Positions 56,529 to 64,000 of a stretch of DNA of 64,000 bases are shown in pieces (positions within the stretch are counted from its first letter, which is position 1; each line of letters opens with the position of its first letter). The position numbers and the translations under genes were made by a program. The notes beneath the pieces are model-generated. The model ran no database searches. It was not told where the DNA came from and was given only the letters and a program-made list of their open reading frames with translations. This DNA comes from Caballeronia humi. Its GTDB lineage: Bacteria; Pseudomonadota; Gammaproteobacteria; Burkholderiales; Burkholderiaceae. Where the stretch lies: NCBI RefSeq assembly GCF_001544475.1, contig NZ_FCNW02000009.1:62001-126000 (forward strand). The letters run 5' to 3'.

Positions 56529-57395
56529 TCAATCTGAATGCAGCATGGCGACGATTGCATCGGTGATACCCGTTTGCGCATACGAGGCGCGCTGGATCAT
56601 GCCGACCGTACGCGTGATCGGCGGATACACGATCGGAATCAGCCGCAGTGAAGGATCGGCTTCCCAGTCGCCGCGATGCAGCTTCGGCAGCACCGTCACG
56701 CCGACGTTCTTGCGCACGAGCGCGACGATCGTCTCGATGGAGTTCAGCTCCAGATATTCCTTCACCTGAAGACCGAGCGTCTGCAACGCCTGATCGACGA
56801 CGAGCCCCGTGCGCACGCGCCGGTCGAAGCGCAGAAAGCCGTGCGCGAGCAGGATGCGTTGCGCATCGGTATCGGTGACTTCGCGGTTCACGACGAGCAT
56901 CAGCGGCTCGGTATAAAGCGGCGTCCACGTGAGGCCCTCGGGCAGCGTATCGTCCGGGCGCGCGACGACTGCCGCGATGTCCACTTCTCCTTCTTCGACC
57001 ATGACCGTCAGTTCGTCGGAGCGCGCCGAGAGCAGCCGCACGTCGAGCAGCGGATGCGCGGTCTTCAGTCCCGCAACGCACAGCGACAACGCGCCGATCA
57101 CCGACACGACCGCGCCGATCGTCACCGGCCCCTGCATCGCCTTGGCGGGTTTCGCTTCGAGTTCGGCCATCAAGTCGAGGATCAATTCGACCTTCGGCGC
57201 GATCTCGCGGCCCTGCTGCGTGAGCGTGATCTGCCGGCCGCTGCGGTCGAACAGATCGCGCTTGAGCGCTTCTTCGAAGCCGCGCATCTGCAAGCTGACG
57301 GCGGCCTGCGTCAACGCGATCTTGTCCGCGGCGGCAGCGAACGAGCCGGTCCGCGCGACCAGGCGAAAAGTCTTCAGCATGCGGATCGTGAGCAT
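56529..57395 (-). CDS. LysR-family transcriptional regulator
   Basis: The 288-residue protein is a typical LysR regulator with the N-terminal HTH (MLTIRMLKTFRLVARTGSFAAAADKIALTQAAVSLQMRGFEEAL) and an effector domain starting at GPVTIGAVVSVIGALSL. The start could also be GTG at 57401 (two residues longer); no clear ribosome-binding site distinguishes them. It is divergent from the peptide/glutathione ABC operon, 120 bp away, which it probably controls. Effector and targets are unknown. Confidence 0.87.
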   Translation of the reverse strand: MLTIRMLKTFRLVARTGSFAAAADKIALTQAAVSLQMRGFEEALKRDLFDRSGRQITLTQQGREIAPKVELILDLMAELEAKPAKAMQGPVTIGAVVSVIGALSLCVAGLKTAHPLLDVRLLSARSDELTVMVEEGEVDIAAVVARPDDTLPEGLTWTPLYTEPLMLVVNREVTDTDAQRILLAHGFLRFDRRVRTGLVVDQALQTLGLQVKEYLELNSIETIVALVRKNVGVTVLPKLHRGDWEADPSLRLIPIVYPPITRTVGMIQRASYAQTGITDAIVAMLHSD

Positions 57396-57515
57396 CGACA
57401 CTTAAAAATAACTTGAATGAGGTTAAGAAAGTTTAATATTTTCTGATGTGCCGTGTTGGACATAATTGGGTAACGATTTTTCCCCGGACATCGATGTGCG
57501 CTGGAGCAGCCAATC

Positions 57516-58537
<1,022 letters not shown>

Positions 58538-58541
<4 letters not shown>

Positions 58542-59608
58542 GCGCGATCCTTGAAGCTCGCGGTCTCACCAAACACTTCGGCGGCACGCGCCATCTCTTT
58601 TCGCGCGCGCCGACGGTGTACGCGGTGAACGGCGTGTCGTTCGCGGTGGAGCAGGGCGAGACGTTTGCGATCGTCGGCGAATCGGGCTGCGGCAAGTCCA
58701 CGCTCGGGCGTCTGCTGCTGCGTCTCATCGATGCCACAGAAGGCCGCGTCATCTACCAGGGCAGGGATATCACGCATCTGGGCGCGGGCGCGCTGCGTCA
58801 GCTGCGCCGTGAATTGCAGATCATCTTTCAGGACCCGTTCGCATCGCTGAATCCGGGCATGACGGTGGGGCGCATCATCGGCGAGCCGATCGAATTGCAC
58901 GGCCTCGCGCACGGCAAGGCGCGCGCGGAACGCGTCGCGCAACTGCTCCGCACGGTCGGCTTGCAGCCCGAATACGCGGACCGCTATCCGCACGAATTTT
59001 CCGGCGGCCAGCGCCAGCGCATCGGCATTGCGCGCGCGCTGGCGGGCGAGCCGCGTCTGATCGTCGGCGATGAGCCGGTCTCCGCGCTCGACGTCTCGGT
59101 GCAGGCGCAAGTGATCAACCTGCTCGAAAAGCTGAAGCAGGACCTCGGCCTCACGCTCGTCATGGTCGCGCACGATCTGGCGGTGATCCGCCACATGAGC
59201 GACCGCGTCGCGGTGATGTATCTCGGCGAGATCGTCGAACTGGCGGACGTCGATGCACTCTTCGACACGCCGCTGCATCCCTACACGCAGGCGCTCCTGC
59301 AGGCGATTCCCGCGAGCAGCCCGCGTCAGCGGCGCGAGCGCGTGGCACTCACGGGCGACCTGCCGAGCCCGACCGCGCCGCCGCCCGGCTGCCGCTTCCA
59401 TCCGCGCTGCCCGCATGCGAAACCGCTGTGCCGCGAAGCGGCGCCACGTAGCGAGACGGTGGAGGGCGGCCGGCTCGTCGCGTGTCATTTCTGGCGCGAG
59501 ATCCAGAACGCGGGCGGCGGCGCGCCGCTCCAGTCGAGCGTGAGCGCGAAGCTCGCCGAGCGCCTTGCCGTTTATCGCGAGCGTCAGGCCGCGACCGACC
59601 CCACGTAG
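58538..59608 (+). CDS. Oligopeptide/glutathione-type ABC transporter ATPase 2 (DppF/OppF-like)
   Basis: The 356-residue protein is the second ATPase of the importer: Walker [16 protein letters not shown], signature [16 protein letters not shown], Walker [13 protein letters not shown] and the C-terminal [14 protein letters not shown]ys motif of the OppF/DppF group. N-terminal residues [15 protein letters not shown] and the arginine-rich loop are usual for this group. It follows the first ATPase with a 4-bp overlap and precedes the binding-protein gene by 30 bp. Confidence 0.9.
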
Positions 59609-59638
59609 ATCATCATTCCAACTCGAAGGAAAGACCGC

Positions 59639-61144
59639 ATGCGTAACATCCTTGTAGCCGGGGTACTTGCTGTCGGCGCCGTCGGTTCAGGCGGCGCGAT
59701 GGCGCAATCGACGATCCGCATCGGCCTGCAGGACGACATCGGCACGCTCGATCCGGCGCGCAGCAGCCAGGTGGTCGATCGCATGGTGCTGAATTCGCTG
59801 TGCAGCTCGCTCGTCGATATTTCGCCGGACCTCAAGATCGTGCCGATGCTCGCGACCTCGTGGAGCACTAGCGCCGATGGCAAGACGCTGACGTTCAAGC
59901 TGCGCCAGGGCGTGAAGTTCCAGAACGACGAGCCGTTCAACGCGGCGGCGGTGAAGGCGAATATCGACCGCTCGCGCTCGCTGCCGGCGAGCAATCGCAA
60001 GAGCGAACTGGCGTCGGTGGATCATGTCGACGTGGTCGATGACAGCACCGTCAATCTCGTGCTGAAGGCGCCCGATTCGGCGCTGCTCGCGACGCTCACC
60101 GACCGCGCCGGCATGATGCTCGCGCCGAAGTCGCTCGCGGACGATGCGGGCGTCGCTACGCATCCGGTGTGCTCGGGGCCGTACAAGTTCGTGCAGCGCG
60201 TGCAGAACGACCGTGTGGTGCTGGAGAAATTCGCGGGCTACTGGGATGCCGACAAATACCCGATCCAGAAGGTGATCTATCAGCCGGTGCCCGACAGCAC
60301 GGTGCGGCTCGCGAACGTGCGCTCGGGCTCGCTCGACATGCTCGAACGCCTCGCGCCATCGGACGTGAACGCGGTGAAGAACGACCGCAACCTCAACTTC
60401 ATCTCGATCCCGGGCCTCGGCTTCTACGACCTCACGTTCAACATCTCGAACAGCGTGCGTGCCCCGAAGGCGCTCAAGGACAAGCGCGTGCGCGAGGCGT
60501 TCGAACTCGCGATCGACCGCGACGCGATCAACCAGGTGATCGGCGGCGGCATTTTCGCGCCGGCGAACCAGGCGCTGCCGGCATCGAGCCTGTACTACGT
60601 GAAGTCGATCACGACCACGAAGCGCGACGTCGCGAAGGCGAAGTCGCTGCTCAAGGCGGCGGGCTACGACAAGGTCGACGTGGAACTGACGTTCGGGAAC
60701 AACACGGTCTCGAACCAGATGGCGCAGATGCTGCAGGCGATGCTTTCGGAAGCTGGCATCAACCTGAAGCTGCGTCCGACCGACTACGCCGCCGCACTCA
60801 ACGCCGCGCACAAGGGCGATTTCGAACTGCTCTATCTCGGCTGGTCGGGCCGTATCGATCCGGATGGCAACCTGCATCAGTTCGTGAGCTGCAAGGGCAA
60901 CCTGAACTACGGCCTCTATTGCAACCCCGAAGTGGATCGCCTGCTAGGCGACGCGCGCGCGAAATCGACCGTCGCGGAACGCAAGCCGCTCTACGATGCC
61001 GCCTCGAAGATCCTCGCCGACGAAGCCCCGATCGTCTATCTCTACGTGCAGCCGTGGCCGTACGTGCTTTCGAAGAAAGTGCAGGGCTTCACGCCTTACC
61101 CGGACGGCCTGATCCGCCTGCGGGGCGTCACCGTCAAGGGGTAA
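59639..61144 (+). CDS. Family 5 periplasmic peptide/glutathione-type binding protein (GsiB-like)
   Basis: The 501-residue precursor has a signal peptide ending at AMAQS (MRNILVAGVLAVGAVGSGGA) and the family 5 binding-protein fold: DDIGTLDPARSSQVVDRMVL at the N-terminus, DISPDLKIVPMLATSWS, the SNRKSELASVDHVDVVDD stretch, GSLDMLERLAPSD and the C-terminal VQGFTPYPDGLIRLRG. It delivers a peptide-like cargo to the permease pair. It is GsiB-like by context, since a gamma-glutamyltransferase follows in the same cluster; the ligand is inferred. Confidence 0.9.
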   Translation: MRNILVAGVLAVGAVGSGGAMAQSTIRIGLQDDIGTLDPARSSQVVDRMVLNSLCSSLVDISPDLKIVPMLATSWSTSADGKTLTFKLRQGVKFQNDEPFNAAAVKANIDRSRSLPASNRKSELASVDHVDVVDDSTVNLVLKAPDSALLATLTDRAGMMLAPKSLADDAGVATHPVCSGPYKFVQRVQNDRVVLEKFAGYWDADKYPIQKVIYQPVPDSTVRLANVRSGSLDMLERLAPSDVNAVKNDRNLNFISIPGLGFYDLTFNISNSVRAPKALKDKRVREAFELAIDRDAINQVIGGGIFAPANQALPASSLYYVKSITTTKRDVAKAKSLLKAAGYDKVDVELTFGNNTVSNQMAQMLQAMLSEAGINLKLRPTDYAAALNAAHKGDFELLYLGWSGRIDPDGNLHQFVSCKGNLNYGLYCNPEVDRLLGDARAKSTVAERKPLYDAASKILADEAPIVYLYVQPWPYVLSKKVQGFTPYPDGLIRLRGVTVKG

Positions 61145-61149
61145 CGGAC

Positions 61150-62094
61150 ATGTTGCGCATCATCGCCAACCGCGTGCTGGTCGCGATTCCGACACTGATC
61201 CTCGTGTCGATGATGATCTTCGGCTTGCAGAAGATGCTGCCCGGCGACCCGGTCCTCGCGATGGCGGGCGAGGACCAGAACCCGCAAGTGATCGCGATGC
61301 TGCGCGCGAAGTATCACCTCGACGAACCCGTTCCCGCGCAATACGCGCTGTGGATCAAGGACCTTTTGCGAGGCGACCTCGGCGCGTCGATCCGTACCGA
61401 CGTCCCGGTCACGACGCTGATCGCGCAGAAGCTGCCCGTCACGCTGCAACTCGCGGTGATGGGCATGATTCTCGCGATCGGCATCGGGCTGCCGCTGGGC
61501 GTGCTGTCGGCGGCGAACAAGGGGCGTGCGCTCGACTACGGCGCGAATATTCTCGCGCTATCGGGCATGTCGATACCGAACTTCTGGCTCGGCATCATCC
61601 TGATCTTCGTCGTGTCGGTGCGCTGGCATTTGCTGCCGTCGTCGGGCTATGTATCGCCATCGGACGATTTCTGGATGAGCATCAAGACCATGCTGATGCC
61701 CGCGTTCGTGCTCGGCGCCGCGCTCGGCGCGCAATTGATGCGCCATACGCGCAGCGCGATGCTGAGTGTGCTGCGCACCGACTACATCCGTACGGCGCGC
61801 GCGAAGGGGCTGTTGCGCGGCACGGTCGTCGTCAAGCATGCGTTTCGCAACGCGCTGATTCCGATCGTCACCGTGCTCGCGCTCTTGTTCGGCGAACTGC
61901 TGGCGGGCGCCGTGCTGACCGAGCAGGTCTTCACGATTCCGGGCTTCGGCAAGCTGATCGTCGATGCCGTATTCAACCGCGATTACGCCGTCGTGCAGGG
62001 CGTGGTGCTCGTGACGGCGGTGAGCTTCATCGTCGTGAACCTGTTTGCCGACGTGCTCTATATCCTGCTCAACCCGAGGCTGAGAAGAAGCTGA
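61150..62094 (+). CDS. Oligopeptide/glutathione-type ABC permease 1 (DppB/GsiC-like)
   Basis: The 314-residue permease has six membrane helices and the DppB-type features: N-terminal MLRIIANRVLVAIPTLILVS, LPGDPVLAMAGE, the periplasmic loop after helix 1, the EAA-type motif near LRTDYIRTARAKGLLRGTVV and the GELLAGAVLTEQVFTIPGFGKL stretch. It forms the translocation channel with the next gene's product. It starts 5 bp after the binding-protein stop and overlaps the next start (TGATG). Confidence 0.92.
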   Translation: MLRIIANRVLVAIPTLILVSMMIFGLQKMLPGDPVLAMAGEDQNPQVIAMLRAKYHLDEPVPAQYALWIKDLLRGDLGASIRTDVPVTTLIAQKLPVTLQLAVMGMILAIGIGLPLGVLSAANKGRALDYGANILALSGMSIPNFWLGIILIFVVSVRWHLLPSSGYVSPSDDFWMSIKTMLMPAFVLGAALGAQLMRHTRSAMLSVLRTDYIRTARAKGLLRGTVVVKHAFRNALIPIVTVLALLFGELLAGAVLTEQVFTIPGFGKLIVDAVFNRDYAVVQGVVLVTAVSFIVVNLFADVLYILLNPRLRRS

Positions 62095-62972
62095 TGGCCA
62101 CGCTCCCCGTTACCGATGCCGCTGTCGAAAAGCTGCCGCGCAGGCGCCGCCGCGGCCTCGCGAAGTTCATGAAGAATCGCGCCGCTGTCGCGGGCGCGCT
62201 GATCGTCGTGTTCGTCGTGGTAATCGCGCTCCTGGCGCCGTGGCTCGCGCCCTACGATCCGATCCAGGCGAGCTTCATGACCGTGCGCAAGGCGCCCGAT
62301 GCCGCGCACTGGTTCGGCACCGACGAACTCGGCCGCGACGTGCTGAGCCGCATGATCTGGGGCGCGCGCGCCTCGCTGCTGGCGGGGGTGGTGTCGGTCG
62401 GCATCGCGGTGGTGGTCGGCGTGCCGCTCGGGCTCTTGGCGGGCTACTTCGGCAGGCTCGTCGACGGCGTCATCTCGCGTATCGCCGATGCCTTGCTGTC
62501 GATCCCGTTCCTTATCCTCGCGATCGCGCTCGCCGCGTTTCTCGGGCCGAGCCTGACCAACGCGATGATCGCGATCGGCGTCTCGGCGATGCCGCGCTTC
62601 GTGCGCCTTACGCGCGGCCAGGCGCTGAGCGTGAAGGCGGAGGACTATGTCGAAGGCGCGCGTGCGATCGGCCTCGACGACTTCCGGATCATCGTGCGCT
62701 ATATCCTGCCGAACGTGCTGCCGCCGATCATCGTGCAGGCGAGCCTCACCGTCGCGATGGCGATCATCGCGGAGGCGAGCCTCTCGTTTCTTGGCCTGGG
62801 GCAACTGCCGCCGGCGCCTTCGTGGGGCTCGATGCTGAACACCGCGAAGGACTTCGTCGACCAGGCGCCCTGGATGTCGATTTTTCCCGGCATCGCCATC
62901 TTTCTGGCGGTGCTCGGCTTCAACCTGCTGGGCGACGGACTGCGCGACGCCCTCGATCCCCGCGAACTCTGA
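62094..62972 (+). CDS. Oligopeptide/glutathione-type ABC permease 2 (DppC/GsiD-like)
   Basis: The 292-residue permease is the DppC-type partner: N-terminal FMKNRAAVAGALIVVFVVVI, APYDPIQASF, HWFGTDELGRDVLSRMIWGA, and the EAA loop EDYVEGARAIGLDDFRIIVR. About six membrane helices are expected. It shares one base of the stop/start overlap with permease 1 and is followed after 7 bp by the gamma-glutamyltransferase gene, so all belong to one operon. Confidence 0.92.
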   Translation: MATLPVTDAAVEKLPRRRRRGLAKFMKNRAAVAGALIVVFVVVIALLAPWLAPYDPIQASFMTVRKAPDAAHWFGTDELGRDVLSRMIWGARASLLAGVVSVGIAVVVGVPLGLLAGYFGRLVDGVISRIADALLSIPFLILAIALAAFLGPSLTNAMIAIGVSAMPRFVRLTRGQALSVKAEDYVEGARAIGLDDFRIIVRYILPNVLPPIIVQASLTVAMAIIAEASLSFLGLGQLPPAPSWGSMLNTAKDFVDQAPWMSIFPGIAIFLAVLGFNLLGDGLRDALDPREL

Positions 62973-62979
62973 ACGCCCA

Positions 62980-64000
62980 ATGACTTCATTCAACTGGCAA
63001 AACCCTTATCCGACACCGCGCATGCCGGTGTTCGCCCGCAACATCGTGTCGACGTCGCATCCGCTCGCGGCGCAGGCCGGCTTGCGCATGTTGTGGCAAG
63101 GCGGCAATGCCGTCGATGCCGCGATCGCCGCCGCTGCCGCGCTCACGGTCGTGGAGCCAGTCTCGTGCGGCCTCGGTGGCGACGCGTTCGCGCTCGTGTG
63201 GGACGGCGCGAAACTGCACGGCCTGAACGCGTCGGGCGTGGCGCCGGCAGCCTGGAACGTCGATTACTTCAGGCGCAAGTATGGCGAGGACAACGGCGTC
63301 GCGATCCAGCCGAAGCGCGGCTGGGACACGGTGACGGTGCCGGGCGTGATCGCCGGATGGGAGGCGCTGCACGCGAAATTCGGCTCGCTGCCGTTCGGAG
63401 ATTTGATGCAGCCCGCGATCGAGATCGCCGAGCGCGGGCATGCGGTCGCGAACATCGTCGCGCACAAGTGGGCGGCGGCGGTGCCGGAACTGAAGGACCT
63501 GCCCGGGTACGCCGATGTCTTCATGCCGCGCGGCCGGGCACCGCAAGTGAGCGAGCTGATGCGCTTCCCCGGTCATGCGAAGACGCTGCGCATGCTGGCG
63601 GAAGCGGGCCCTCGTGCGTACTACGAAGGCGAGACGGCCGAAAAGATCGCGGCGTTCGCGAAGCAGCACGGCGGCGCGATGACGGCCGCCGATTTACGCG
63701 GCTACCGCGCCGACTGGGTCGAGCCGATCGCGAAGGATTATCGCGGCTACACGGTGCACGAAATTCCGCCGAACGGGCAGGGGATCGCGGCGCTGATCGC
63801 GCTCGGCATCCTCGACAAGTTCGACGTCAAGTCGCTGACGGTGGACAACATCGAATCGCAGCATTTGCAGATCGAAGCGATGAAGCTCGCGTTCGCGGAC
63901 CTCTACCAGTACGTCGCCGATCCGCGCTCGATGGAGGTCACGCCCGAGCAGATGCTCGACGACGCCTATCTCACCGAGCGCGCGAAGCTGATCGACCCGA
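62980..64000 (+). CDS. Gamma-glutamyltransferase, partial (cut by the window end)
   Basis: The first about 340 residues of a gamma-glutamyltransferase family protein are visible. The N-terminal segment (FARNIVSTSHPLAAQAGLRM, QGGNAVDAAIAAAAALTVVEP, SCGLGGDAFALVWDG) is diagnostic for the family; the later LNASGVAPAAWN and GVIAGWEALHAKFGSLPF regions fit. The catalytic Thr and small subunit lie beyond the window. No clear signal peptide is seen, so the enzyme may act in the cytoplasm. With the adjacent importer it suggests uptake and breakdown of glutathione or another gamma-glutamyl compound. Confidence 0.88.
   Translation, partial: MTSFNWQNPYPTPRMPVFARNIVSTSHPLAAQAGLRMLWQGGNAVDAAIAAAAALTVVEPVSCGLGGDAFALVWDGAKLHGLNASGVAPAAWNVDYFRRKYGEDNGVAIQPKRGWDTVTVPGVIAGWEALHAKFGSLPFGDLMQPAIEIAERGHAVANIVAHKWAAAVPELKDLPGYADVFMPRGRAPQVSELMRFPGHAKTLRMLAEAGPRAYYEGETAEKIAAFAKQHGGAMTAADLRGYRADWVEPIAKDYRGYTVHEIPPNGQGIAALIALGILDKFDVKSLTVDNIESQHLQIEAMKLAFADLYQYVADPRSMEVTPEQMLDDAYLTERAKLIDP

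Noticed and set aside
56371..57081. Minus-strand frame overlapping the end of the LysR gene
   Set aside because: Out of frame with the LysR gene, Arg/Ala-rich, no start site; the LysR frame explains the region.

Overview
The window is high-GC DNA with dense, short-spaced genes typical of a betaproteobacterium of the Burkholderia/Paraburkholderia/Caballeronia group. The evidence is an ornibactin/malleobactin-type siderophore locus, a DUF3563-like microprotein, a quinate-type 3-dehydroshikimate dehydratase and many LysR/GlxA-type regulators. No rRNA, tRNA, IS element, prophage or CRISPR array was seen.

Layout. (1) 1-5.6 kb: the end of a LysR regulator, a sugar-type Gfo/Idh/MocA oxidoreductase, a DeoR regulator overlapping an MFS permease, then a YheO-like regulator divergent from a PLP aminotransferase. 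(2) 5.6-7.5 kb: an AT-rich patch with a secreted beta-helix protein interrupted by a frameshift at an A7 run, and a GNAT acetyltransferase. (3) 7.6-14.6 kb: a TAP-type lipoprotein hydrolase, a DUF3563-like microprotein, a second alpha/beta hydrolase, a QuiC-like 3-dehydroshikimate dehydratase followed directly by a (GGGGTT)4 tract, a GlxA-type AraC regulator and an HD hydrolase.

(4) 14.7-44.4 kb is the main system, a complete hydroxamate siderophore locus. A Fur-type site overlaps the promoter of an ECF sigma gene (orbS). Two PvdS/OrbS-like promoters with identical geometry precede the transport operon (MbtH protein, TauD-type hydroxylase, ATPase, double permease, FhuF reductase, periplasmic binding protein) and the synthesis operon (two NRPSs, ornithine N5-oxygenase, TonB receptor, formyltransferase, N-acyltransferase). 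A PvdE-like exporter and a phosphopantetheinyl transferase are on the other strand. The domain order and the adenylation pockets read by eye predict hydroxyornithine, D-aspartate (probably beta-hydroxylated), serine and a second hydroxyornithine, that is, an ornibactin/malleobactin-family tetrapeptide.

(5) 44.4-49.3 kb: a partner-switching module related to stressosomes (RsbR-, RsbS- and RsbT-like proteins, an ATPase-SpoIIE phosphatase fusion and a hybrid histidine kinase). (6) 49.3-53.2 kb: a DUF883 protein, glutamine-dependent NAD synthetase and a LysR regulator with two HTH domains. (7) 53.6-56.2 kb: a divergent FtsH-like protease next to a formaldehyde-activating-enzyme homologue. (8) 56.5-64 kb: a LysR regulator divergent from a five-gene peptide/glutathione-type ABC importer, ending in a gamma-glutamyltransferase cut by the window edge.

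All functions are read by eye from motifs, family recall and context. No database search was run.
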